A stretch of DNA of 64,000 nucleotides from an uncultured Sulfitobacter sp. (GCA_937928635.1 CALFWM010000039.1:1-64000), one strand, 5' to 3'. Counted from the stretch's first letter, positions 40,143 to 49,545 are shown. Translations and numbers: made by a program. The notes: a model not told the origin generated them from the sequence alone.

Positions 40143-42878
40143 ATGCGATACCCCCTGACCCTGATTGCGGCCCTTGCCTTGAGCCCCCTGCAAGGGCTGG
40201 CCCAGACCTCCCCGATCACGCTTGATTTTCTGCCCCCCAGCATTGCGCCGCGCGACGTGTGCAACGTGGTGCCGGAAATTGAGGGCGTCGATGAGGAGCA
40301 GATCGAGGGCCAGGACGAACTACTGCAAGACATCGACCGCATTCGGTTTCTGCGCCGTGACATTCGACGCTACATGAACGAAGACCCGGACGCATTTTTT
40401 GACTTTATCGGGGCGCTGATCGCCAAACGCGCCGAGATTGATGAGAAATTCACCGACATCGACGCGCAATTCGCCCGGATTGACCTGATGCTGCGGGCGG
40501 ACCGGGCAGAAACACTGCGGGAGGAGGGCATCATCGGGGCCCTGCGCTCCAGCGTGCCGGACATGACCAACAGCCAACGTGTGACGCTGGCCCGGTTTTT
40601 TGCCGATGGCACCGGGGTTACGGCGGATGTTCCCTATTCTCAGGTGCTGATCCGCGAGGCGGCCTATGGCGGCAATGCGCTTGCCCTGCTTGAAATTGCC
40701 CGCTTGGAAAACCAGGGTGTGCTGGTGGAGGGCTGGGACGCCCCCCTTGATCTGACCATCACCATGGCCTTTGGCGGTATTCTGGGCGCGCTTGATACCG
40801 GCGTGTGCCGCCGCGCGGAACGGATCGCGCAGGAATACATTAAAGGCGATACCGTCGCCCCGAACCCCACCCTCGCGCTGGCGTGGTTTCGTTTTGCCGC
40901 AGACATGGGCGGTGCGGATGCCGCCTGGCGTCTGGTGGAACATCACCTGAACGCCGATGCAGATGTCAAAGACAACATTGAACTGCGCCGCTATCTGGAA
41001 CAGGCGGTGCGCCTGGGTGTCACCGTAGATGGGTCCACGGCGGCCAGACTGGTCAGCTCTGGCGCAGTGGACGCGCCGGATTTGCAAACCATCCTTGGGT
41101 TCAACCACAGTCAGGACGCCCGCCGCACCCCTGCGGCCATTGCGCCCTTGCTGCAACTGGCCGTCAATATTGATCAGCTGGAGGCGGATGAAGACGGGCT
41201 CTACCTGCAATATCTGCGCGAAATCGCCCTGATGCCAGAGGCACCGGGGCGCGTGTTTGACCGCTTGGCCCGTGAAATCATGGTGCGCAAGGGCCGTTGG
41301 GCCGGTGAGGCCGAAGCCATGACGCTGCTGGAGGAAGCCGCGGCGCGCGGTGATGGCACCGGGCAACGGCGGCTGGCGCAGATGCTGGTGCGTTACCGCG
41401 ATGATCCGGTCAAAGTGGCCCGCGCCGAGAGCCTGCTGATGGAGGTGGTCTCACGCCACGCCATGCCCGAAGGAATGCACAGCCTTGACACGCTTTACCG
41501 CTGTCAGGTCAATGACGCACCGCGTCTGACACAAGCCAATCAATGGGCCCGCGCCTACCACGCCTCTGGCCATGCAACCCTGCCCATATCGGCCAATGAT
41601 CTGCTGGCACTGTCGCCCAACCGCTCCCCCGAGGCGATTGCCAAAATCCAAAGTCTTGCACTGGATGGACGCAGCCAAATGCTGGCCTCCCATGGGCAGC
41701 GCGTACAGGCAAACCCCTTGGCCGCCCGCGCGGCCCTGCGCTATTGGGCGCAAGCGATCAACCAGTCTGACGAGGCGCTGGAGGCTTTTGCCGAACTGGA
41801 GTTTGAACTGGCCGCAACCCCGGCGGAACGCGACATTGCCATCGAGCTTTTCCGCCGCGTCTATCTGAACAACGGCGTGACCACCGCGCTGGACCTTGCC
41901 ATTGCGCTGGTCGAATACAACGCCCGCGACCCTGAAATTGCTGATGAAATCACCCATTTGCTGACCATGGCCGGCAACCGGGGCGAGGGTGGCGCGATCC
42001 GCCTGCTGTCGCGTTTGCAATCAAAGACTCGCACAGAGGCAGAGGTGTACGCACAGTTTGCTGATCAGATTGAGGCACGTGGTGATTTTCTGGCGATGAT
42101 GTTTGCCATCCCGCATATCGAAGACACCCGCGTTGATGACTACATTGACCGCGCCGTTTCGCTGATGAACTGCGGCACAAAGGACGCGGATGAGTTGGGC
42201 GATGCCTACGCGCTACGCGGCGACGGGCAGTTCAGCCACCATTGGCGTGAGGTTGGCTTGCATTTTGAGGGCGGGCATGTGCTGTCCAAACTGCGGCTCA
42301 GTAACCGTCAGGTGGACTGGTTTGACGCAGGCACCGCACCTGACCCGGTCACCCGCGCCCTGCGTGATCTGGCAGAGGGGGATGAAACCGCCCGCCTGCG
42401 GATCATTGAGTTGACGGCAAATGCTGATCTGCCGACCTATGACCCCACACTGGCCGTGCTCCAGATGGAGAGTGCTTTGCGCACCCGCACGCCGCAGACT
42501 GTCGCGCCCTTGGCGGCCCTCTACCGCGCGACAACGGATGAAATTCGCACCCGTCTTGATGCACAGATCAGCTTGGATGACATTCTGCGCGCGGTGGCTG
42601 AACAGGGTGACACCGATGCCGCCTATGCCTTGGGCATGCGCCTGAGGGATCGGGCAACGGGGCCCGCGGATTTGTTGAACTCGCTGGACTGGCTGGAGGC
42701 GGCGGCCCAACGCGGGCACCGCGCGGCGATGTTTGAGACGGGCTATGCCATGGGCTTTGGTCTGGGGCGCGCCGCAGACATCGCAGCGGCTGTAGAATGG
42801 CTCGATCAGGCGGCAGGCATGGGACACGGCGCGGCATCGAGCCTTGCCAGAACCCTGCGCATCGCGGGGGGGTTGTGA
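40143..42878 (+). CDS. Very long AlgK-like Sel1-repeat protein
   Basis: This 911-aa protein starts at the ATG at 40143 after AGGAGGGAGAG. It has a signal peptide (residues 1-20) and no lipobox. Almost the whole mature part is alpha-helical repeat (for example LIREAAYGGNALALLEIARLE, LLEEAAARGDGTGQRRLAQML, WLEAAAQRGHRAAMFETGYAMG), the Sel1 pattern of AlgK. Pseudomonas AlgK is roughly half this length and is a lipoprotein that organises the export complex. Here there is no lipid anchor signal, so it may span the periplasm as a soluble scaffold. It lies 1 base before the AlgL-like gene. Confidence 0.72.
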   Translation: MRYPLTLIAALALSPLQGLAQTSPITLDFLPPSIAPRDVCNVVPEIEGVDEEQIEGQDELLQDIDRIRFLRRDIRRYMNEDPDAFFDFIGALIAKRAEIDEKFTDIDAQFARIDLMLRADRAETLREEGIIGALRSSVPDMTNSQRVTLARFFADGTGVTADVPYSQVLIREAAYGGNALALLEIARLENQGVLVEGWDAPLDLTITMAFGGILGALDTGVCRRAERIAQEYIKGDTVAPNPTLALAWFRFAADMGGADAAWRLVEHHLNADADVKDNIELRRYLEQAVRLGVTVDGSTAARLVSSGAVDAPDLQTILGFNHSQDARRTPAAIAPLLQLAVNIDQLEADEDGLYLQYLREIALMPEAPGRVFDRLAREIMVRKGRWAGEAEAMTLLEEAAARGDGTGQRRLAQMLVRYRDDPVKVARAESLLMEVVSRHAMPEGMHSLDTLYRCQVNDAPRLTQANQWARAYHASGHATLPISANDLLALSPNRSPEAIAKIQSLALDGRSQMLASHGQRVQANPLAARAALRYWAQAINQSDEALEAFAELEFELAATPAERDIAIELFRRVYLNNGVTTALDLAIALVEYNARDPEIADEITHLLTMAGNRGEGGAIRLLSRLQSKTRTEAEVYAQFADQIEARGDFLAMMFAIPHIEDTRVDDYIDRAVSLMNCGTKDADELGDAYALRGDGQFSHHWREVGLHFEGGHVLSKLRLSNRQVDWFDAGTAPDPVTRALRDLAEGDETARLRIIELTANADLPTYDPTLAVLQMESALRTRTPQTVAPLAALYRATTDEIRTRLDAQISLDDILRAVAEQGDTDAAYALGMRLRDRATGPADLLNSLDWLEAAAQRGHRAAMFETGYAMGFGLGRAADIAAAVEWLDQAAGMGHGAASSLARTLRIAGGL

Positions 42879-42879
42879 C

Positions 42880-43881
42880 ATGCGGCTGGCGTGGCTTATC
42901 GCAATGACGTTCTGCGCGCCCCTGCCTGCCTTGGCCGCTTGCCCCACAGCCTCTGCCCCGGTTGTCAGCCTGAATTATGAAAGCCGTTATGCAGCCGATG
43001 ACCCGACCCGCAGCGAAATCGACAAAGGCGCTGAGACAGAGGTCAAAGAAGCGCTTGGTGATCTGGATGGGTTTATTGGTGACCTCACCCAGCGTGCCGA
43101 TGATGCGGTGGCTGCCAGGGATGCAGAGGCAGGCGCATGTGTCATGGCTGAACTGGCCCATTGGGCCGCGGCGGATGCACTCTCAGATTTGGGCAGTGAA
43201 ACGGTTGAACTGACGATCGCGGCGCGCCTTGCAGCCCTTGCACTGGTGGCCGCACAGGTTGCCCCGGCGGCCCGGGCCGAAGATACAGCGACCGTCACCG
43301 GCTGGCTGGCCCGTCGGATGGACGCGCAGATGACATTCTGGGAAACCGCGCCTGACGGTGCGGCCTCTGGCAATCTGCGGGCCTGGGCGGCGCTGGCCGG
43401 GGCCGCAGTGGCCTTGCTGACGGATGATCCGGTGACCAAAGGCTGGGCGGCGTGGTCGCTCAGTTACGTGGCCTGCAGCGCCAATGCCGCCGGGGCCCTG
43501 CCCCAGGAAATGCGGCGCAAACACCTTGCGCTGCATTATCAACTTCACGCCGTCACACCGCTGAGCGTGGCCGCCGCATTGCTCGAAAAACAGGGCATTC
43601 CCGTGTTGTCCCGTTGTGACGGTGCGCTTGACCGCATCGTGGCATTTACCCTGCGCGATCTGGCCGCAGGTGGCGCAGAAAGCGCGGCCCTTGCGGGTGA
43701 GGCCCAAACGCTGAATGCCGGGGTTGAGGGGCTAAAGGATTTTCAACTGGCGTGGGTCGAAGCCTGGCTTGCCCTGCATCCAACCCTGGAACTGGAGGCC
43801 ATTGCGGCACCCCGGCGCCCCCTGCGGTATTCCAAACTCGGTGGCGATCAGACGCGGATTTGGCAAGGATTGGCAGACTAG
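42880..43881 (+). CDS. AlgL-like periplasmic alginate lyase family protein, catalytic His replaced
   Basis: This 333-aa protein has a signal peptide (residues 1-19, cleaved ALA-AC). The (alpha/alpha)-barrel pattern of AlgL is recognisable: GNLRAWAALAGAAVAL, WSLSYVACSANAAGALPQEM, RRKHLALHYQLHAVTPLSV, aligned with the Pseudomonas segments NNHSYWAAW and the RALAYHNY helix. The Tyr (Y220) is kept, but the catalytic His of NNHSYW is Leu (L166), so lyase activity is doubtful. It may bind polymer in the export channel. It is the last gene of the operon. Confidence 0.68.
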   Translation: MRLAWLIAMTFCAPLPALAACPTASAPVVSLNYESRYAADDPTRSEIDKGAETEVKEALGDLDGFIGDLTQRADDAVAARDAEAGACVMAELAHWAAADALSDLGSETVELTIAARLAALALVAAQVAPAARAEDTATVTGWLARRMDAQMTFWETAPDGAASGNLRAWAALAGAAVALLTDDPVTKGWAAWSLSYVACSANAAGALPQEMRRKHLALHYQLHAVTPLSVAAALLEKQGIPVLSRCDGALDRIVAFTLRDLAAGGAESAALAGEAQTLNAGVEGLKDFQLAWVEAWLALHPTLELEAIAAPRRPLRYSKLGGDQTRIWQGLAD

Positions 43882-43988
43882 CCTGCGCTTGCGCCAAAGA
43901 TAACTCTGCTCCAGCGCTTGTACCCCAATTGTGCTTTGACTAAGAAATGCCAAACCGGGCCTGCCCGTCTTTTGAGAAAGCCAAGCAC

Positions 43989-46580
43989 ATGAGCATCTTT
44001 GACCAGAAATACGATTTCCGCGCGGCGGAAACCTCCCTGTTGGCCACCTGGGCCGACAGCCCGGTCTACAAATGGGACGAAACGGTCGCGGCAGAACATG
44101 ATTATGTGATCGACACGCCCCCGCCCACGGTCTCCGGCACGCTGCACGTGGGGCATGTCTATAGCTACACGCAGGCCGATATCATCGCGCGGTTTTTCCG
44201 CATGCATGGGCGTAATGTGCTCTACCCCATCGGCTGGGATGACAACGGATTGCCCACAGAACGCTTGGTTGAGAAAATCAAGAAAGTGCGCGGCGGCAAT
44301 ATGCCCCGCGAAGAGTTCATCGCGCTCTGCCGCGAGGTGATCCCGGAGTATGAGGACCAGTTCCGCGACCTGTTTTCGCGTCTGGGCCTGTCGGTGGATT
44401 GGTCACGTGAATACCAGACCATTTCAGATGACAGCCGCGCGGTTAGCCAGCTTTCTTTCCTTGATCTCTATGAAAAAGGCGTGCTGGAACGCCGTCTGGA
44501 ACCCACGCTCTGGGACCCGGCAGATCGCACCGCGATTGCGCAGTCCGAGGTGGAGGACATGCAGCGCACGGGCCTGCTCAACACCCTCGCCTTCGGGCTT
44601 GAGGACGGCGGGAGCGTCGAAATTGCCACCACCCGCCCCGAGTTGCTCGGCGGTTGTGGCGCTTTGATGATCCACCCTGACCATCCCCGCGCCAAGGAGC
44701 TGGTTGGCAAACGCGCAATCTCGCCGCTCTATGGCGCGCTGGTCCCGATCATCGCAGACGATGGCGTTGACCCGGAAAAAGGCACCGGCGTGGTGATGTG
44801 CTGTACCTTTGGCGACGTGACCGACATCAACTGGTGGCGCACGCATAAGCTGCCCTTGCGGCTCGTGGTCGATGAAGCGGGCAAGATGCTCGAAACCCTC
44901 GACATGGGCAGCGATGACTGGCCGGTGACCGACACTGCCGCCGCGCAAAAGGTAATCGCCGCCGTCGCTGGCCTCAAAATCGCCAAGGCCCGCGAAGCAA
45001 TGATCGAAATGCTGAAAGAAAGCGGCGATCTGAAAGCGCAGAAAGAAACCGATCAGGTGATCCCGATTGCAGAACGCTCCGGCTTTCCTTTGGAGATCAT
45101 CGTTACCCCCCAGTGGTTTATCAAGACACTGGATTTCAAGGACGAACTGCTCGCCAAAGGCCGTGAAGTCAACTGGCACCCCGCCAACATGCGCCAGCGT
45201 TTTGAAAGCTGGGTCAACGGGCTGAAATGGGACTGGGCAATCTCGCGCCAGCGCCACTTTGGCGTGCCTTTGCCGGTGTGGTATTCCAAGCGCCCCGGTG
45301 AGGAAGGCAAGATCCTGCTGCCGACCAAGGATCAACTGCCTGTGGACCCCCTGACGGATGCACCCGATGGCTATACCGTGGATGAAGTCACGCCCGAAAA
45401 GGACGTGTTTGACACATGGGCAACGTCCTCGGTTTCCCCTCAACTGATCTCGCGCACTGTCTCAACGGACAACGGCTATGATCAAGACCTGCACGCGCGC
45501 GTGTTCCCCTCTGCCATGCGCCCCCAGGCGCATGAAATCATCCGCACATGGGCGTTTTACACCATCGTCAAATCCCTACATCACCAGAACGAAGTGCCTT
45601 GGCGCGACATCTGTATCTCTGGCTGGTGTCTGGCGGCGGACGGCACCAAGATGTCCAAATCCAAGGGCAATATCGTCAATCCGATCAAGATGTTGGACGA
45701 AAACGGCTCTGACATTGTACGCTACTGGACCGGGACCTCGCGTCTTGGCAATGACACGTCCCTATCGCCTAACACGCTGAAGCAAGGCAAGCGGCTGGTC
45801 AACAAGCTGTGGAATGCGGCCAAGCTGGCCGAGAGTTCCTTTGTCGGCGGCATTCCGGCGGCGGGCACGCCACTTGAGGACATCGAGGCCGGGATCATCA
45901 CCCATCCGCTCGACCTCTGGCTGTTGGGCCGTCTGTCCGACACGGTGACCAAGGCCACGACCAACATGGAGAAGTATGAATACGCCAACGCCTTCCGCGC
46001 GGCGGAGGATTTCTTCTGGTCAGACTTCTGCGACAACTACCTTGAACTGGTGAAATACCGCGTGCGGGATATTGGCGATACGCCTAGTGCCAAGGAACGC
46101 TCCGCCCAGCACACATTGTTGCACACGGTGCGTGCAGTTCTGCGGTTGTTCGCGCCGCTGATGCCCTATGTGACGGAGACGATCTCTCCGGCCTTCACCC
46201 TGCCCGGCGATGCGCCAGAAGGCATCCACGCGCGCGGCAACTGGCCCCAGGCCGCAGAACTGCCTGCGCCCGACACCAACCGCGACGTCGGCCAAGCGGT
46301 CGTTGAAACCGTCGCCGGGATGCGCAAGGTCAAATCCAACCTTGGCGTGTCGATGCGCACCGAGGTTAAAACCCTACATGTTTGGTCCACTGCTGGTGAG
46401 CCCACCGCCGCGCTGGCCAAACTCGCAGAACCAGTGATCCGCGATCTGTTGGAGGTCTCCACCGCGCAGGACATTCTGTTCGAGGCGCCGACGCCCACCG
46501 GCACAGATATGGACTATGCGGAAAGCCCGGGCGGCACCCTGAACGTCGCGCTGGTGATCGCCCCTAGCGAAGACGCCTGA
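43989..46580 (+). CDS. valS: Valyl-tRNA synthetase, shorter archaeal/rickettsial-like type
   Basis: This 863-aa protein starts at the ATG at 43989 (the longer start at 43947 has no better signal). The HIGH-type motif TLHVGH is at 51-56 and KMSKSKGN near residue 555; the editing domain (EIATTRPELLGGCGALMIHPD) and anticodon domain are present. The absence of the long C-terminal coiled coil and the ISPQ-type active-site sequence (DTWATSSVSPQLI) fit the shorter archaeal-like ValRS known from Rickettsia and other alphaproteobacteria. It charges tRNA-Val with valine. It could be a second valS or the only one; this window cannot tell. It is flanked by catabolic genes rather than housekeeping ones. 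Confidence 0.88.
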   Translation: MSIFDQKYDFRAAETSLLATWADSPVYKWDETVAAEHDYVIDTPPPTVSGTLHVGHVYSYTQADIIARFFRMHGRNVLYPIGWDDNGLPTERLVEKIKKVRGGNMPREEFIALCREVIPEYEDQFRDLFSRLGLSVDWSREYQTISDDSRAVSQLSFLDLYEKGVLERRLEPTLWDPADRTAIAQSEVEDMQRTGLLNTLAFGLEDGGSVEIATTRPELLGGCGALMIHPDHPRAKELVGKRAISPLYGALVPIIADDGVDPEKGTGVVMCCTFGDVTDINWWRTHKLPLRLVVDEAGKMLETLDMGSDDWPVTDTAAAQKVIAAVAGLKIAKAREAMIEMLKESGDLKAQKETDQVIPIAERSGFPLEIIVTPQWFIKTLDFKDELLAKGREVNWHPANMRQRFESWVNGLKWDWAISRQRHFGVPLPVWYSKRPGEEGKILLPTKDQLPVDPLTDAPDGYTVDEVTPEKDVFDTWATSSVSPQLISRTVSTDNGYDQDLHARVFPSAMRPQAHEIIRTWAFYTIVKSLHHQNEVPWRDICISGWCLAADGTKMSKSKGNIVNPIKMLDENGSDIVRYWTGTSRLGNDTSLSPNTLKQGKRLVNKLWNAAKLAESSFVGGIPAAGTPLEDIEAGIITHPLDLWLLGRLSDTVTKATTNMEKYEYANAFRAAEDFFWSDFCDNYLELVKYRVRDIGDTPSAKERSAQHTLLHTVRAVLRLFAPLMPYVTETISPAFTLPGDAPEGIHARGNWPQAAELPAPDTNRDVGQAVVETVAGMRKVKSNLGVSMRTEVKTLHVWSTAGEPTAALAKLAEPVIRDLLEVSTAQDILFEAPTPTGTDMDYAESPGGTLNVALVIAPSEDA

Positions 46581-46593
46581 CCCTTTCTATGCT

Positions 46594-46612
46594 TCCCCCA
46601 AACAACGGGGGA
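46594..46612 (+). other. Small hairpin overlapping the M81 ribosome-binding site
   Basis: TCCCCC-AAACAAC-GGGGGA forms a 6-bp stem between the valS stop and the M81 start at 46618, and contains the GGGGGA that would be its Shine-Dalgarno sequence. It may damp translation of the downstream gene. Confidence 0.45.
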
Positions 46613-46617
46613 CGCAT

Positions 46618-48063
46618 ATGAAACTCTTCATCGCCGGACTGGCCACTGAGACGAACTCCTTTTCGCCCATCCCCACGGGGCGGCTGGCGTTCGAGGAATC
46701 TCAAGTCACCCGGCAGGCGACCCAAGAGCCACCCAACCTGTTCTCCGCCCCGATGCACGAATGGCGCCGCATGGGGGAGGACTTGGGCTGGGAGGTGCAT
46801 GAGGGTTTCTGCGCCTTTGCCCAACCCGCAGGCCCCACAATCCGCGCGACATATGAGGAATACCGCAACAACATCCTGTCGGACATGAAGGCAGCAAACC
46901 CCGACGTCGTCCTGCTCACCATGCACGGTGCGATGATCGCGGATGGCTATGACGATTGCGAGGGTGACCTTCTGACCCACGCCCGCGCCCTTGTCGGCCC
47001 AAACGTGGTGATCGGGCTTGAGATCGACCCGCACAGCCACCTGACCGAAGCGATGATGAGCGCGGCAGACCTAATCATCGCCTACAAGGAATACCCCCAC
47101 ACCGACACGCCGGATCGCGCGCGCGAGCTGTTCACGCTGGCGGCGGATACCGTGGCGGGCAAGATCAAACCGGTGATGCAGGCCTATGACTGCCGGATGA
47201 TCACCATGTTCCACACGTCGCGCCAACCCATGCGGGGCTTTGTGGATGAGATGATGGCTGCGGAAGGCACAGGCGGCATCCTGTCCCTGTCGCTGTCCCA
47301 TGGCTTCCCTTGGGGCGATTGCGCTGACGTGGGCGCGCGCATGCTGGCGATCACGGACGGTGATGCGGACCTCGCCACCAAAACCGCGCAGGCTTACGGC
47401 GAAAGGCTCTGGTCCCTGCGCGAGGCCTTTCGCCCCGATTGGCCCAGCATCCCAAAGGCGCTTGATCTGGTGGATGCGGCCCCGAAAACCCCACTGGTGC
47501 TGGCCGACTTTGCCGACAATGCGGGCGGCGGTGCGCCTGCGGATTCCACCTTTGTGCTGCAAGATGTCCTGAACCGCGGCATGAAGGACATCGCGCTCGG
47601 CATCTTCTGGGACCCGGTGCTGGTGCGCATGTGTCAGGACGTGGGCGTGGGCGGCTCCATGCAGGTGCGGCTGGGCGGCAAGATCGACAAGACCTCAGGC
47701 GACCCCGTAGACCTAATGGTCACCCTGCGCGGCATCCGGGATGACATGTGGCAAATGATGGGTGAAACAGAAATGCCCATGGGCACCGGCGTCTGGCTGG
47801 AAGCAGATGGCGTGCATATGATCCTGAGCACCCTGCGCACGCAGGCCTTCCACCCGAAGGCTTTCACTGATCTGGGCCTCGACCTGAGCCAACTGCGCGC
47901 CGTGGTGGTGAAATCCTCACAACATTTCTACGCGGGCTTTGCCCCCATCGCGGCAGAGATCCACTACATCAATGGCCCCGGTGCGATCACGCCGGATTAT
48001 GCGAATATCGCCTATACCAAGCGTGATCCAAACTACTGGCCAAAGGTCGAAAACCCGTTTTGA
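46618..48063 (+). CDS. M81 (MlrC-like) metallopeptidase
   Basis: This 481-aa protein is cytoplasmic, with no signal peptide. It starts MKLFIAGLATETNSFSP, the N-terminal signature of the MlrC/M81 family, and carries the metal-binding set LEIDPHSHLT (Asp and His) and KEYPHTDTPDR, plus LADFADNAGGGAPADSTF. MlrC hydrolyses linear microcystin peptides, but most relatives act on other peptides or amides. The next genes, an amidase and a dipeptide-type ABC importer, fit a role in catabolising imported peptides or amides. Confidence 0.85.
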   Translation: MKLFIAGLATETNSFSPIPTGRLAFEESQVTRQATQEPPNLFSAPMHEWRRMGEDLGWEVHEGFCAFAQPAGPTIRATYEEYRNNILSDMKAANPDVVLLTMHGAMIADGYDDCEGDLLTHARALVGPNVVIGLEIDPHSHLTEAMMSAADLIIAYKEYPHTDTPDRARELFTLAADTVAGKIKPVMQAYDCRMITMFHTSRQPMRGFVDEMMAAEGTGGILSLSLSHGFPWGDCADVGARMLAITDGDADLATKTAQAYGERLWSLREAFRPDWPSIPKALDLVDAAPKTPLVLADFADNAGGGAPADSTFVLQDVLNRGMKDIALGIFWDPVLVRMCQDVGVGGSMQVRLGGKIDKTSGDPVDLMVTLRGIRDDMWQMMGETEMPMGTGVWLEADGVHMILSTLRTQAFHPKAFTDLGLDLSQLRAVVVKSSQHFYAGFAPIAAEIHYINGPGAITPDYANIAYTKRDPNYWPKVENPF

Positions 48064-48071
48064 GGTTTGTC

Positions 48072-48133
48072 GTAGGGTGCGCACTTGTTGCGCACCATTC
48101 TGGGCCAAGGTGCGCAATGAATGCGCACCCTAC
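48072..48133. repeat. Nested palindromic repeat overlapping the amidase stop
   Basis: The outer arms GTAGGGTGCGCA (48072-48083) and TGCGCACCCTAC (48122-48133) are exact reverse complements. The inner arms TTGCGCACC (48088-48096) and GGTGCGCAA (48109-48117) are also exact. The amidase TAG (48130-48132) is inside the right outer arm. Such GTAGGGTGCGCA-type elements are widespread intergenic repeats in bacteria; no transposase is nearby. Confidence 0.75.
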
Positions 48134-49545
48134 CCGCGTTCAAATAACCGATGCGCCATCACGCCGACACGGGCTTCCACCGCCTCACAGGAATCCAAAA
48201 TCAGATCTTCCCGAAACCGCTGCCCAACGATCTGCACCCCCACGGGCAGGCCATCATTGTAATTCGCCGGAATGTTCCCCGCAGGCAGGCCCATGTAGTT
48301 CATCGCAAAGGAATAAAACCCCTTCAGCATGACCTCCTCCGCCCCTTCGCGCCCTTCATAGTCGCGGGCATGGGCGTAGGTGGGGGCCAGCAAGAACGGG
48401 GTCAGCACCAGCGGATACTCTGCCAGCAACTCCAGCCATTGGCGCGTGTACATGGCTCGTTTGGCATAGGCGGCGATCAGATCATCCCCCTGATAGGGCG
48501 GCGCAATATCATAACAGTGGGCAAAATAGGTGTTGAACGCGGGCGCGCCGTGCTTCTGCATCACCCCTTCCAGCAGCACTTTCACCTCACCAAAGAGGGT
48601 CCGCGTCGCCTCTTTGCCAATCACCAGCGTATCCGGCGTCTTGATTTCCTCTACCGCATAGCCCGCGTCCCGCAAGGTCATGACCGCAGCATCCAGCGCC
48701 GCCTCCACTGCGGGGTCCAGATCAAAACCATACGATTCCTTCGTGAACCCCACCTTGATCGGCCTCTCCATCGCAGGGCCCTCCCAGGGCATCGGCACCT
48801 GCCAGGGGTCTTGCGGGGAATACCCAATCGCGGCCTTCATTCCCAGACGCACATCGCGCACCTCCCGGCAAATCAGCCCCTGAACAGAGGTGATCTGCGC
48901 CAATATCCCCCGCTCTGCGGTCTGTGACGGGTTATAGGCGGGCGTGCGCCCCAGCCCCGGCTTGACCGTCGCGGCACCCGTGCAGGTGGCGGGAAAGCGC
49001 AAAGAGCCGCCAATGTCATTGCCATGGGCCATCGCGCCCATGCCCGACATCACGGCCGAGGACGCGCCGCCAGAGGAGCCTCCCGCGCTGGCCCAATCGT
49101 TCCACGGATTAAACGTGCGCCCATGCAACGGATTGTCGGTGGTGCCGCGAAACGAAAATTCGGGCGTATTCGTGCGCCCGATTACAACGGCACCTGCATT
49201 TTTCAAGTTGGTGACAAAGGGGCTGTCCGCAGGGGCAATCAGGTCCTTGAAGGCAGGCACGCCGTTGGGCGTGGCATGGCCTGCCTGATCAATGTTCTCT
49301 TTGATCGTCACCGGCACGCCGTGCAGCGGCCCAACGGGCCCGGACTTGGCAAACCTTTCATCCAAGGCGGCTGCGTCTTTCATCGCCTGCTCAGAAAGAT
49401 CATCCACAACGGCATTCATCGGCCCATTGCGCGCCTGCATCCGGGAAACCGAGGCACCAACAGCGTCACGTGCCGAAATTTCACCCTTTGCCACTTTTTC
49501 AGCCAGGGTGCAGGCCGAAGCCTGCCAGAGTTCCGTATCTGCCAT
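48130..49545 (-). CDS. Amidase (amidase-signature family)
   Basis: This 471-aa protein has the amidase-signature Ser-cisSer-Lys set: catalytic Lys in VPVTIKENIDQ (near residue 82), cis-Ser and Ser in GGSSGGASSAVMSGMGAMAHGNDIGGSLRFPA, and the RTNTPEFSFRGTTDNP block. It is cytoplasmic and probably hydrolyses a small amide or peptide-derived amide; GatA function is unlikely without GatB/C. It is convergent with the M81 gene and divergent from the ABC binding-protein gene. Its stop lies inside a palindromic repeat. Confidence 0.85.
   Translation of the reverse strand: MADTELWQASACTLAEKVAKGEISARDAVGASVSRMQARNGPMNAVVDDLSEQAMKDAAALDERFAKSGPVGPLHGVPVTIKENIDQAGHATPNGVPAFKDLIAPADSPFVTNLKNAGAVVIGRTNTPEFSFRGTTDNPLHGRTFNPWNDWASAGGSSGGASSAVMSGMGAMAHGNDIGGSLRFPATCTGAATVKPGLGRTPAYNPSQTAERGILAQITSVQGLICREVRDVRLGMKAAIGYSPQDPWQVPMPWEGPAMERPIKVGFTKESYGFDLDPAVEAALDAAVMTLRDAGYAVEEIKTPDTLVIGKEATRTLFGEVKVLLEGVMQKHGAPAFNTYFAHCYDIAPPYQGDDLIAAYAKRAMYTRQWLELLAEYPLVLTPFLLAPTYAHARDYEGREGAEEVMLKGFYSFAMNYMGLPAGNIPANYNDGLPVGVQIVGQRFREDLILDSCEAVEARVGVMAHRLFERG

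Noticed and set aside
44424..45443. Minus-strand frame of 339 codons inside valS
   Set aside because: The sense strand carries both synthetase signature motifs; the antisense product has no motif.
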